A DNA stretch of 10,981 nucleotides from Nitrospiraceae bacterium. Its GTDB lineage: Bacteria > Nitrospirota > Thermodesulfovibrionia > Thermodesulfovibrionales > UBA9159. Each line of letters opens with the position of its first letter. Positions within the stretch are counted from its first letter, which is position 1. The stretch lies in NCBI GenBank assembly GCA_003453735.1, contig DMNE01000443.1, positions 12,124 through 23,104 on the forward strand, read 5' to 3'. Below the pieces are notes generated by a model. That model searched no databases. It saw only the letters and a program-made list of their open reading frames with translations, and was not told the DNA's origin. Position numbers and translations under genes: made by a program. This document shows positions 1-6,898 of this stretch, piece after piece.

Positions 1-5
1 AAGAA

Positions 6-29
6 AAATGTGCACTCTCGTGCACATTT
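6..29. repeat. Perfect 10-bp inverted repeat (stem-loop)
   Basis: AAATGTGCAC and GTGCACATTT flank a four-base TCTC loop. The stem is perfect, but no long T-run follows it. It may be the end of a transcript from outside the window or an operator; the sequence alone does not decide. Confidence 0.5.
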
Positions 30-317
30 GCAATAGCAGGATCGACGGATTGCAGAGAAGTGTTAAAAAAAGAGACACTAAAGAAAATCTGCTGCCTGGG
101 TTCCTCAACCAAAGGAAGTTCCCCGCCCTGAAGGAGAGTGCCTCAGTAATGCTCCTTATCGGAACCACTACGAATACAAAGGTTCCCGGGAAAGATGCAT
201 GAATTTCTGGGAGCGGGGAGTTCGTGCTCTGCACCGATAAAGATAAGAGACTTAACGGCAGAGACGGTATTGAGATATAATAAGAACTTGCTGCAATGAA
301 CACTGGGAATGCGATAG
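30..317 (+). other. Frame-broken region without an intact gene
   Basis: No frame gives a convincing complete protein. Short open stretches exist in all three + frames: one from an ATG at 8 to a stop at 202, one ending at a TAA near 240, and one from 150 to a TGA at 297-299. None matches a family I recognise. The patchwork looks like decayed coding sequence, because the next stretch in the last of these frames ends exactly on the wecB start. Confidence 0.4.
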
Positions 318-446
318 AAGAAGGCAGTTTACCAATATATATGGGAGGAAGGTTCTTTGGATACTCTTTTTGATTTTGCACCGATAAAAGAATTCCCCTG
401 GCAAAAATCAGCAGGCAATCTAACCACCACCATCGAGAATCTATGA
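318..446 (+). pseudogene. 3' remnant of an unidentified gene coupled to wecB
   Basis: After an in-frame TAG at 315-317, a frame of 42 codons reads to a TGA at 444-446. That stop overlaps the wecB ATG as ATGA, a layout typical of co-translated operon genes. The composition (for example IWEEGSLDTLFDFAPIKEF) looks like a real protein tail. Upstream in the same frame are two stops (297-299 and 315-317), so the gene is probably truncated or broken. No ATG begins the fragment. I cannot name the family; a sugar-biosynthesis or glycosyltransferase gene would fit the neighbours, but that is inference. Confidence 0.35.
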
Positions 447-1576
447 AGGTACTCTTCTTCTTCGGCACCCGCCCAGAGGCTGTCAAGATGGCGCCGCTCA
501 TCAAGGAGTTCCAGAAATATCAGGGGGAGTTCGACGTCAGAATCTGTGTTTCCGCTCAACACAGGGAGATGCTCGATCAGGTATTGAGTTTCTTTGATAT
601 AAAGCCTCACTATGACCTAAACATCATGAAATCCCAGCAGACGCTCTTTGAAATTACCGCGGCTACCCTAAGCGGGATAAGAGAAGTCTTGCAAGATGAG
701 CGACCTGACTGGTTACTGGTTCAGGGGGACACAACAACCACCTTTGTCGGTGCCTTGGCGGCATTCTACGAGAAAATCAAGGTCTGCCATCTCGAAGCCG
801 GACTCAGAAGCTTTCACAAATATTCACCTTTCCCGGAAGAGATGAACAGGGTATTGACGTCACATATCGCCGATATCCATCTAGTTCCTACTGAGCGGGC
901 AAAAAGGAATCTTTTGCGTGAATCGATTTCTGAAGAGAGGATCCACCTCGTGGGCAATACGGTCATCGACGCCCTTTTCCTCGGCACGGAGAAGGTCGAG
1001 CATCTCCTGCCTGACGATTTCTCGGGTGCTTTTGACAGTATCAACTTCAGTGACCGTGTCATTTTAGTCACCGGTCACCGGAGGGAGAGCTTCGGCAAAC
1101 CTTTTATGAATATATGTCACGCCTTGCGGACAATAGCGGACACGAAAGAAGTTTCAGTGGTTTACCCGGTCCATCTGAACCCCCATGTAAGAAAGCCGGT
1201 CTTCGAGATACTCGCCGGAGTTCCGAACATCCACCTCATTGAACCCCTCGACTATCCTTCATTCATATGGCTTATGAACAGGAGCTATTTCATTCTTACC
1301 GACTCAGGGGGGGTACAGGAAGAGGCGCCGTCACTGGGAAAACCCGTCTTGGTTATGAGAGACGTAACAGAAAGAACGGAAGGCATAGATGCGGGAACAG
1401 CAAAGCTCGTCGGTACCGATCCGGAAAGGATAGTTGAAGCGGCTTCGCTCCTGCTGGACCATAGAGAAGAGTATGAGCGGATGGCAAAGGCGGTGAACCC
1501 GTATGGGGATGGTAAGTCATCTGAGCGGATACGGAATATCTTCCTGAATACCGTTGGGCTGAAAAAGCCAGAATGA
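443..1576 (+). CDS. wecB: UDP-N-acetylglucosamine 2-epimerase (non-hydrolysing)
   Basis: Interconverts UDP-GlcNAc and UDP-ManNAc in the cytoplasm, supplying ManNAc-type sugars for surface polysaccharide. The 377 residues match the family length. The N-terminal GTRPE motif is at residues 8-12, GDTTTT at 95-100, HLEAGLRS at 116-123, FPEEMNR at 130-136, GHRRE at 211-215 and DSGGVQEE at 287-294. By alignment from memory with E. coli WecB, the key residues Lys15, Asp96, Glu118, Glu132 and His212 all appear present, so the enzyme should be active. The ATG overlaps the stop of a broken upstream frame by four bases, and no strong Shine-Dalgarno is visible, which suggests translational coupling in the ancestral operon. 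A glycosyltransferase gene begins 10 bases downstream, supporting a role in polysaccharide assembly. Confidence 0.95.
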   Translation: MKVLFFFGTRPEAVKMAPLIKEFQKYQGEFDVRICVSAQHREMLDQVLSFFDIKPHYDLNIMKSQQTLFEITAATLSGIREVLQDERPDWLLVQGDTTTTFVGALAAFYEKIKVCHLEAGLRSFHKYSPFPEEMNRVLTSHIADIHLVPTERAKRNLLRESISEERIHLVGNTVIDALFLGTEKVEHLLPDDFSGAFDSINFSDRVILVTGHRRESFGKPFMNICHALRTIADTKEVSVVYPVHLNPHVRKPVFEILAGVPNIHLIEPLDYPSFIWLMNRSYFILTDSGGVQEEAPSLGKPVLVMRDVTERTEGIDAGTAKLVGTDPERIVEAASLLLDHREEYERMAKAVNPYGDGKSSERIRNIFLNTVGLKKPE

Positions 1577-1586
1577 TCGGCGGCCG

Positions 1587-2702
1587 GTGAAACTTCTCCA
1601 TCTGCTGTATGAAAGCAAGGGAGACCCTTTTGGGATCGGCGGTGTCGGCATGCGGGCTTATCAAATCTATAACCGCTTAAAGGAGCGTCTCGACATTACG
1701 CTCTTATGCAAGAAATATCCCGGTGCTCATGATGGTGAAATCGAAGGATTAAAGCATCTCTATGTGGGAACTGAGAGCAAAAACTTCACAAAAACACTGT
1801 TATCGTATGCATATCATGCCGGCCGTTTCGTCAGGAAGCATGGCAATGAGTTTGAGATCATCATAGAGGAATTCTCGCCCGCCATACCGACATTCCTCGG
1901 TTTTTTCAGAAAAAGGCCTCTCGTTCTCCAGATTCAGGCCTATACGGGAAAGAACTATTTTGAAAAGTATAACCTTTTCTATTCTGGTTTCCTTTATCTC
2001 TTTGAGCGATTTCTGCCTCCGCTTTACAAAAACATAATCGTGGTTTCTGAAACGACAAGGAAGAGATACTACCTGGAGAACCGTGACAGAAAAATAGCGG
2101 TTATACCAAACGGAATCGGCGGAGAGTACCTCGGATGTGAACCGGGAGAATCCGACTATGTGTTATATCTCGGCAGGATTGATATCCACAACAAGGGACT
2201 GGATATTCTCCTCAGGGCATATGCAGAGTTTTTCTCTACGTTTCCCCATATCAAGCTCTTCATAGCAGGGGACGGAAGAGATAAAGAGAAGTTTCTTGCA
2301 CTGCTTCAGGGGTGTCCTGAGTTTGTACGGCAAAACATCGTGTTGACCGGGTGGGTAGAAGGAGAGCGCAAGATGCTCTTGCTCAAAGATGCCCTCTTTG
2401 TTGTGGTGCCTTCACGGTATGAAGCCGACGTGATTGTTGCCCTTGAGGCGATGGCATGCGGCAAGGCTGTCGTTTCCAGTGATATCCCTGAACTTAGGTA
2501 TATCCCGCACAATGGAATGGGTATTTCTTTTCCGTCAGGAGATGCAGGGGCTCTTGCATCGGCTATGAAGGACCTCGTCCTCGACAGCAAACGTTCCCTA
2601 ATGGGTCAGAAAGGGAGGGAATGGGTAAAGGAATATACCTGGGACAGAATTGCCCTGAGATACGAGAATTTTCTTTATGCTGTCGGTAAAGACTATCGCT
2701 GA
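1587..2702 (+). CDS. Glycosyltransferase family 4 (GT-B fold)
   Basis: Transfers a sugar from a nucleotide donor onto a growing glycan at the inner face of the membrane; donor and acceptor cannot be read from sequence. The protein has 371 residues from a GTG start. The N-terminal Rossmann domain carries the Gly-rich FGIGGVGMRAY loop (residues 15-25). The C-terminal donor domain begins near VIPNG (172-176) and contains LGRID..NKGLDILL (195-209) and the retaining-GT motif E-x7-E (Glu279, Glu287) in SRYEADVIVALEAMACG. It starts 10 bases after wecB, so the two are very probably co-transcribed, and a ManNAc or GlcNAc donor is plausible but unproven. No good ribosome-binding site precedes the GTG; coupling to wecB translation is likely. 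A 39-base gap separates it from the torD-like gene. Confidence 0.9.
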   Translation: MKLLHLLYESKGDPFGIGGVGMRAYQIYNRLKERLDITLLCKKYPGAHDGEIEGLKHLYVGTESKNFTKTLLSYAYHAGRFVRKHGNEFEIIIEEFSPAIPTFLGFFRKRPLVLQIQAYTGKNYFEKYNLFYSGFLYLFERFLPPLYKNIIVVSETTRKRYYLENRDRKIAVIPNGIGGEYLGCEPGESDYVLYLGRIDIHNKGLDILLRAYAEFFSTFPHIKLFIAGDGRDKEKFLALLQGCPEFVRQNIVLTGWVEGERKMLLLKDALFVVVPSRYEADVIVALEAMACGKAVVSSDIPELRYIPHNGMGISFPSGDAGALASAMKDLVLDSKRSLMGQKGREWVKEYTWDRIALRYENFLYAVGKDYR

Positions 2703-2741
2703 CGGCGCGCTTTCAACCTCAAAACGCTTGAGAGGTAAACC

Positions 2742-3290
2742 GTGGATCTTATCGACGAAGACAACTATGAACGTGCATCATTGTACAAGCTCTTTTCATC
2801 ACTGTTCATGCAGGAACCTACAGAAGAAGTTTTGGAAACCTTGAAAGAGATATTTCAGATGAAATTTGATGAGACTACCGATGAAATAGGAAAGGATTTC
2901 AGACATCTCTTTCAGAAACCGGCAGGTCATCTTGCACCCTACGAATCTCTCTATAGCTATCCCTTAGGAGACAGGCCGAGACTTTGGGGCAAGGTCACCG
3001 AGAAAGTTCAGGAATGCTATCGATCAGCCGGCCTTATGATCGACGAAGAGATACATGTTATCCCTGACCATGTATCCGCTGAACTGCTCTTCATGAGTTA
3101 CCTGATAGATCAAGGTCTCACAGACCGGCAAAAGAGCTTCATTGAGGACCATCTCCTCACATGGATGCCCGCGTACTGCGACGAGCTACAAGAACACGCG
3201 CGCACAACATTTTATAAAGAGGTTGCGGAAATGCTCAAAGAATTTCTATCATCTGATTATGAAGAATTCGAAAGCAGCGGGAATCATTGA
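2742..3290 (+). CDS. TorD/DmsD-family molybdoenzyme maturation chaperone
   Basis: Cytoplasmic chaperones of this family bind the signal peptide or apo-form of molybdopterin oxidoreductases (TorA, DmsA, nitrate reductase-like) until cofactor is loaded. The 182-residue, mainly helical protein fits the family size. It shows APYESLYS at residues 65-72 and the signature PDHVSAELLFMSYL at 108-121. GTG at 2742 is chosen because GAGAGG lies six bases upstream; an ATG start is not available at the N-terminus. No molybdoenzyme gene lies in the window, so the client is unknown. The 3' end overlaps the start of atpZ as TGATG, so the chaperone is translationally linked to the ATP synthase accessory genes. 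Assignment to TorD, DmsD or NarJ subtype is not possible from sequence alone. Confidence 0.8.
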   Translation: MDLIDEDNYERASLYKLFSSLFMQEPTEEVLETLKEIFQMKFDETTDEIGKDFRHLFQKPAGHLAPYESLYSYPLGDRPRLWGKVTEKVQECYRSAGLMIDEEIHVIPDHVSAELLFMSYLIDQGLTDRQKSFIEDHLLTWMPAYCDELQEHARTTFYKEVAEMLKEFLSSDYEEFESSGNH

Positions 3291-3529
3291 TGCCGAGAGA
3301 CCCTGAGGAGAAACCCCTCTTCAAACAGCTTTTTGAGGCAAGTGCCGTAGGTATCCAGCTTGTCCTGTGCACGTTCGTAGGGTTTGCCATCGGATATTTC
3401 CTTGATAAGGCTTTCAAGACCTTCCCTTGGCTCACCGCCATATTTCTCCTCTTAGGTATCGTTGCAGGATTTCGTGAACTCCTGAGAGTAGCGAGGAAAC
3501 AGAATGGGTCTGGTAAAGAAGATCATTAG
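3290..3529 (+). CDS. atpZ: AtpZ/AtpI-family ATP synthase accessory membrane protein
   Basis: Small inner-membrane protein of the AtpZ family, thought to work with AtpI in F0 c-ring assembly or magnesium/calcium handling. The 79 residues contain two membrane helices, roughly 17-38 and 46-63, with the family pattern GYFLD between them and a C-terminal GIVAGFRELLR followed by a basic, charged tail. ATG at 3290 is preferred over a TTG at 3287, because it overlaps the preceding stop as TGATG; coupling explains the absence of a strong Shine-Dalgarno. Its last 26 bases overlap the atpI gene. Identification rests on size, the two-helix layout and the neighbouring gene. Confidence 0.8.
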   Translation: MPRDPEEKPLFKQLFEASAVGIQLVLCTFVGFAIGYFLDKAFKTFPWLTAIFLLLGIVAGFRELLRVARKQNGSGKEDH

Positions 3530-3896
3530 ACAGAGTTTATTCATCATCGTTCCCCTGTCATTTCTCTCTCTCCTCCCGAACTGGGACTCAAAGGAACTCG
3601 CGTTCCTGAGGCTCTTCGGAAATCCCAATTACATGACTATAAGCATCATCCTCGGTGCGATCATCGGTATTGCAAACCTCAAAGGCATGATCTGGGGCAT
3701 CGAAAGCATGCTCGGCACAACGCAGGCAAATCTGAAACTCGTCTTTTTGAGCCTGCTCAGGCTCTTCATCCTCTTTGCCATCATAATCATCCTCGCAGCT
3801 CTCCACCGTATCAATCTCTTGGGTCTCTTGCTGGGAATGACCGTGGTATTTATTTTCCTCATAAAGGAAGGTCTGAAGATGGCCAAAGAACAATAG
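3504..3896 (+). CDS. atpI: ATP synthase subunit I (AtpI-like)
   Basis: Inner-membrane protein encoded just upstream of the F0 genes in many bacteria and implicated in c-ring assembly. The 130 residues form four hydrophobic segments (about 9-25, 44-62, 77-99 and 103-121) joined by short loops, ending in a basic KEGLKMAKEQ tail. The ATG has GAGG seven bases upstream and lies inside atpZ, giving a 26-base overlap, a strong sign of one transcript. In most genomes atpB follows directly. Here the next sequence is a short non-coding stretch and then a transposon remnant, so the rest of F0 is either elsewhere or was displaced. The sequence is poorly conserved in this family, so the call leans on context. 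Confidence 0.75.
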   Translation: MGLVKKIIRQSLFIIVPLSFLSLLPNWDSKELAFLRLFGNPNYMTISIILGAIIGIANLKGMIWGIESMLGTTQANLKLVFLSLLRLFILFAIIIILAALHRINLLGLLLGMTVVFIFLIKEGLKMAKEQ

Positions 3897-4059
3897 TCCT
3901 CGGCCATTCACATTCCCCTTTTTAAATGGGCAGATTTTCTCGGTCCTTCTTGCAAAAATCAAACGTAACTATTTTAATTATTATTTTGTCGGAAGCATCT
4001 CGGAAACACGGGAAAGATGACCGATAAAATGCTCTGCTGCAGCATATGACATCCTCCCG
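3897..4059. other. Short intergenic stretch after atpI
   Basis: No gene, and no clear terminator directly after atpI. A tiny + frame from 4017 stops after ten codons. The usual atpB start is not present. Confidence 0.5.
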
Positions 4060-4088
4060 CCGCTAGACTGCTGAGGCAGTTCTAGCGG
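4060..4088 (-). repeat. Stem-loop at the right end of the TnpB element
   Basis: CCGCTAGA/TCTAGCGG plus CTGC/GCAG form a 12-bp stem with a single bulged T (4080) and a TGAG loop. It covers the stop codon of the TnpB-related frame. In TnpB elements the omega RNA scaffold overlaps the 3' end of the gene and the right end, so this is the expected place for its terminal stem. Read on the + strand it could also stop atpI transcripts, although only GGGTTTCCTTTT follows. Confidence 0.6.
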
Positions 4089-4555
4089 GGGTTTCCTTTT
4101 GGGAACAGCGCTGACTTGGATAGGGCGCACGCACAGAGCGCTTCCTGGGAAGCAACCGCACGAGGCTAATGAGTGAAGCCAGCACCTGTAGATGTCTTAC
4201 CGCCAGGAGGGAACTTTGGTCCCTCAAGACGACCTGAGCTTTTCTGCCCAGGCTTTTGGCATTCCTTAAATACTCTCTGATCCAGTATCTGGCCGCGATG
4301 TTGTACGAAGCATTCAGGTCCGCATTGTAGATCCTCTGTCCTCCGGAGAAAACCGCTATCTGCTGGTTGGGATGGATCAGGTGCTTTACGTAGTTGTTCC
4401 GCTCATTGTCTGTTTGCCTAGGGGCAATGTTCGACCACTCAGCAAAGACTATTTGGTTGACGAATGCCTCAGCCTCGCGGTATATACTGAGTGTCGTTTC
4501 GGTGTGCCGACAATTCCTTTTTAGCTTCTGCCGAGTTGTCTTTATTTATTGTCAT
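4063..4555 (-). pseudogene. TnpB-related (IS1341-like) protein, frameshifted and internally deleted
   Basis: RNA-guided nuclease relative encoded by IS200/IS605 elements, here non-functional. From 4545 down to a TAG at 4063-4065 one minus frame is open for about 160 codons. Its second half carries the family signature RIYNADLNASYNIAARYWIREY, then SLGRKAQVVL and LQVLASLISL, matching the C-terminus of TnpB-related proteins that lack the usual four-Cys zinc finger. Its first 45 residues (ending IVFAEWSNI) resemble the family N-terminus. They are joined directly to the C-terminal part, so about 200 or more residues, with the RuvC core, are missing relative to the usual 350-450. The likely ATG at 4555 is in another frame; a one-base change in the AAATAAA run near 4545 would restore it. 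Confidence 0.7.
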
Positions 4556-4572
4556 AGGTTGATAATATTATA

Positions 4573-4600
4573 CAGGATAGGTTAACATTTGTATATCCTG
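4573..4600. repeat. Inverted repeat upstream of the TnpB remnant
   Basis: CAGGATA (4573-4579) and TATCCTG (4594-4600) form a perfect seven-bp stem around a 14-base AT-rich loop. It abuts the larger stem-loop that starts at 4600 and probably belongs to the left end of the element. Confidence 0.45.
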
Positions 4601-4649
4601 GCGCCTAACTCCACCCTGGCATTCTACCCAGGATGGAGAATGCGGCGCC
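4600..4649. repeat. Long imperfect stem-loop (probable left-end hairpin)
   Basis: GGCGCC at 4600-4605 pairs with GGCGCC at 4644-4649. Inside, CTCCA pairs with TGGAG and CCTGG with CCAGG around an eight-base loop, giving 16 paired bases with one mismatch and one internal loop. The position upstream of the TnpB-related start fits an IS200/IS605 left-end hairpin. Confidence 0.55.
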
Positions 4650-4693
4650 TATGAGTGTTCAAATGGTGCCGCTCCTTGCCGGCGCTTCTATGC

Positions 4694-4737
4694 CGAGTAT
4701 TTTGTGCATCTGACGGAAAGACTCTGGGAAATACTCG
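4694..4737. repeat. Nine-bp inverted repeat in a non-coding gap
   Basis: CGAGTATTT (4694-4702) and AAATACTCG (4729-4737) flank 26 bases. The stretch 4650-4799 otherwise holds no gene that I can support. The repeat may belong to transcript ends of the ilvA operon or to the old insertion. Confidence 0.35.
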
Positions 4738-4799
4738 ACAAAGCATAAAAAGACGATCGCTGTCGCAAACATCATCTTTTTCACACGGCCACGAAATCC

Positions 4800-5129
4800 T
4801 TACCGAGAAAAGAGAAAGCGCCAAAAATAGAGAGCGCAGCCGATAACAGCAGCGAGCAACAAACCTGCTATGATGACAAGGAGCTTTTTCTTTCCGAGCA
4901 AGTCGGTAAATTCTGCAGAAGCCTCCCTCGTCGCACTCTTTGTTCTTACAGCCGTCGTCACTGCCTTTTTCGTGTCTTCGTCCCTTTTACGACCGATTTC
5001 GAGGAGCTCAGATCTCTTAAAAACCTTGTACTCTACTTCCATTTTCTCAGCAAGTCCTTCCGCTGGAGCACCACACGTACTACAGATATCTTTCCCTTTC
5101 ATGTCAGCACTGCATTTAGAACATTTCAT
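4800..5129 (-). CDS. Zinc-ribbon protein with one C-terminal membrane helix
   Basis: Family not recognised. From ATG at 5129 the 109 residues begin with a rubredoxin-like zinc ribbon, Cys3-x2-Cys6 and Cys16-x2-Cys19 (CSKCSADM...CSTCG). A charged, probably helical middle follows (about 25-80), then LGKKK and one membrane helix at about 83-103, with a short WRFLFSR tail. By the positive-inside rule the ribbon side is probably cytoplasmic. An in-frame GTG at 5144 is an alternative start; ATG is preferred because AGAGG sits just upstream and places the ribbon at the very N-terminus, as is common. It lies 43 bases after ilvA on the same strand and is probably co-transcribed, but nothing links it functionally to isoleucine synthesis. 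Confidence 0.7.
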   Translation of the reverse strand: MKCSKCSADMKGKDICSTCGAPAEGLAEKMEVEYKVFKRSELLEIGRKRDEDTKKAVTTAVRTKSATREASAEFTDLLGKKKLLVIIAGLLLAAVIGCALYFWRFLFSR

Positions 5130-5172
5130 CCTGCCTCTTTTCACCGTAGAATGTGTATCCCGTACAGCAACT

Positions 5173-6360
5173 CTAAGACTTATCCTTCACCGTGAAACCC
5201 CTTGCACCGAGATCAGAAAGAATTTCTTTTCCATGATTCTTCCCGTGCGTCTCGACGGTGAAAATCACCCTTGTCTTTCCCACCGGCAGATCTCCAGCAA
5301 ATCTCTCATGAACGACATGAAGAACATTCCCTCGATGGGATGCGATAATTCCTGTCAATACATGGAGGCTTCCGGGGACATCGTTAACAACCACCTCAAA
5401 GACGCCAATCCTCCCGCTTGCTATGAGGCCTTTATGGATTATCCTATCGATGAGTGTAAAATCGATGTTCCCGCCGCTGACGACAAGAACCACCCGTTTA
5501 TCTTTAAATCGCTCTTTATTTTTCCATAAGCCTGCAAGGGTGACTGCACCGGCGCCCTCAACAACGAGTTTTTTCCGCTCCAGGAACAGGAGGATCGCCA
5601 TGGCAATAGCGTCTTCACTCACCTTCACAATATCATCCACGTATCTGCCCATTATCTCAAATGTCCTATCACCTACCCTGCCCACGGCTATGCCGTCTGC
5701 GAGAGTAGGCAACGGAGGGCTGTCCATTATCTTCTTCTCGTGAAAGGAACTATATGCTGACGTAGCTGATTCCGTCTGGACGCCGATGATCTCAGTCTTG
5801 GGCGACAGAGTCTTGGCAACAACGGACACCCCGGAAATAAGCCCGCCTCCGCCAACAGGGATAAACAGAGCATCGATATCCTCTAACTCCTCCAATATCT
5901 CCACCCCCACGGTGCCCTGGCCCGCGATGATTCCGTCATCATCGAACGGGTGAACAAAGATATATCCCTCCTGAGAAACTGCATAACCTAATGCATCCTT
6001 GAAACTCTCCCCGTACAGCACGACCTCAGCGCCATAACCCCTCGTTGCCTCTTCTTTCACTATGGGGGCTGTCACCGGCATGACAATCTTTGCCTGGATC
6101 CCGAGTCTGCTAGCGGCAAATGCAACACCCTGGGCATGGTTACCCATGGACGCTGCGATTACCTTTTTGTCCTTCAAAAGATGCATCTTATAAAATGCGC
6201 CCCTCACTTTGAACGAACCTGTCTTCTGAAGGTTTTCTCCTTTGAGATAAACCTCGGCCCCTGTCATGGCGCTGAGTGAGGTGGAATGGATCAATGGGGT
6301 CTTATGGACAAAAGGCCTGATAATCCTCAACGCCTCCCGAATATCCTTTATGTTTACCAT
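5173..6360 (-). CDS. ilvA: Threonine ammonia-lyase (threonine dehydratase) with ACT domain
   Basis: PLP enzyme that deaminates L-threonine to 2-oxobutanoate, the first step toward isoleucine (or threonine breakdown in catabolic forms). The 395 residues match the medium-length class with one C-terminal ACT domain. The catalytic domain shows the PLP-lysine motif GSFKVRG (Lys51), SMGNHAQG (71-78), the phosphate-binding loop PVGGGG (168-173) and VVSGGN (293-298). The ACT domain spans about 318-392 (FEVVVNDVPGSLHVLTGIIA), suggesting allosteric control, possibly by isoleucine or valine. ATG at 6360 has AGGGG nine bases upstream. A plausible promoter lies about 75 bases upstream, and a zinc-ribbon gene follows. 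Whether it is biosynthetic or catabolic cannot be settled here, as no other ilv gene is nearby. Confidence 0.93.
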   Translation of the reverse strand: MVNIKDIREALRIIRPFVHKTPLIHSTSLSAMTGAEVYLKGENLQKTGSFKVRGAFYKMHLLKDKKVIAASMGNHAQGVAFAASRLGIQAKIVMPVTAPIVKEEATRGYGAEVVLYGESFKDALGYAVSQEGYIFVHPFDDDGIIAGQGTVGVEILEELEDIDALFIPVGGGGLISGVSVVAKTLSPKTEIIGVQTESATSAYSSFHEKKIMDSPPLPTLADGIAVGRVGDRTFEIMGRYVDDIVKVSEDAIAMAILLFLERKKLVVEGAGAVTLAGLWKNKERFKDKRVVLVVSGGNIDFTLIDRIIHKGLIASGRIGVFEVVVNDVPGSLHVLTGIIASHRGNVLHVVHERFAGDLPVGKTRVIFTVETHGKNHGKEILSDLGARGFTVKDKS

Positions 6361-6433
6361 AAAAATATTCCCCTACACCCTTCTTATCATTTCTTCAATG
6401 CTTCGTAATATTTCCAGTGAGACCACTATCTTT

Positions 6434-6462
6434 ATAATAAGGTTCTTCGAGCTCTTTTACAA
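6434..6462 (-). promoter_or_regulatory. Candidate sigma70 promoter of ilvA
   Basis: Read on the minus strand: TTGTAA (6457-6462), a 17-base spacer, then TATTAT (6434-6439). The -10 matches consensus in five of six positions, the -35 in four. It would give a leader of about 65 bases before the ilvA ATG. No attenuator or T-box is evident in that leader. Confidence 0.45.
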
Positions 6463-6496
6463 ACACCATTTCCCTTTAATCGACAATCCGTGATAC

Positions 6497-6691
6497 TTAA
6501 TGAAGAGTCCTCAAGCCTATTCCGACATCCTTATTTTGCATCTCTGTCTTTCCATTTTTTTTAAACCTTTTCGCCGTCTCTTCTTCCATGGGTTCCTTGC
6601 CGGAGAAAAGCTATAGAAAACTGCACACCGCAAAGATCAGGAGCAAGGAGACCAAGCCATGTTCCGTCACGGTATATCTGCCGAAGGACAT
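6497..6691 (-). pseudogene. Possible broken small membrane-protein gene
   Basis: From ATG at 6691 the minus strand encodes 26 residues ending in one hydrophobic helix (HGLVSLLLIFAVCSFL) before TAG at 6611-6613. The same frame then stays open to TAA at 6497-6499 and encodes a charged tail with MEEETAKRFKKNGKTE. Read through the single TAG, it would be a 64-residue, one-helix protein with a hydrophilic C-terminus, a sensible architecture. It is either a mutated small gene or chance. No family is recognised and no good Shine-Dalgarno is seen. Confidence 0.25.
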
Positions 6692-6898
6692 AAGAATATG
6701 GCTTTTCTTTACTCCATACTAAATCTTTTTCACCACAGATACTGTCTTCCAAAATCGTAATCTATGACGATAGCTTTCCATGAGTAGTTGACGACGCCGG
6801 GAAAGAGCCTTATTCCGAAAAAGAGATCCTTGGGGGCCGCAACAATAGACAGTTCCATGCAATGACAACGTCGGACTGAGCCTTTGCCAGTATTAATT
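6692..6898 (-). other. Poorly coding strip with a short open fragment
   Basis: A minus frame from an ATG at 6858 to TAG at 6730-6732 reads 42 residues with a protein-like composition (GIRLFPGVVNYSWKAIVIDYDFG), but it has no family I know and no clear start signal. The strip looks like degraded coding sequence between ilvA and the b561-like frame. Confidence 0.25.

Larger units (their letters stand above)
4050..4649 (-). mobile_element. Decayed IS200/IS605-type (TnpB-only) element
   Basis: A TnpB-related pseudogene read on the minus strand is framed by stem-loops: one over its stop codon (4060-4088) and two upstream of its start (4573-4600 and 4600-4649). Subterminal hairpins and absence of terminal inverted repeats are characteristic of IS200/IS605 elements. 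No tnpA gene is present, so the copy could only have moved with help. The exact ends are uncertain, because these elements leave no target duplication; the limits given are approximate. Confidence 0.6.

Noticed and set aside
8..202. 64-codon + frame starting at 8
   Set aside because: Composition is not protein-like, the start lies inside the hairpin at 6-29, and there is no Shine-Dalgarno or family match.
329..1664. Minus-strand frames opposite wecB (329-610, 814-1071, 1353-1664)
   Set aside because: They mirror the confident wecB frame and have no motif of their own.
3588..3962. Minus-strand frames opposite atpI
   Set aside because: Highly charged translations typical of the antisense of a membrane-protein gene.
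4624..4846. Overlapping short frames on both strands in 4624-4846
   Set aside because: Low-quality composition in a gap, overlapping the left-end hairpin and the zinc-ribbon gene end.
4870..5743. + strand frames opposite ilvA and the zinc-ribbon gene
   Set aside because: The minus-strand products have clear motifs; these are antisense.
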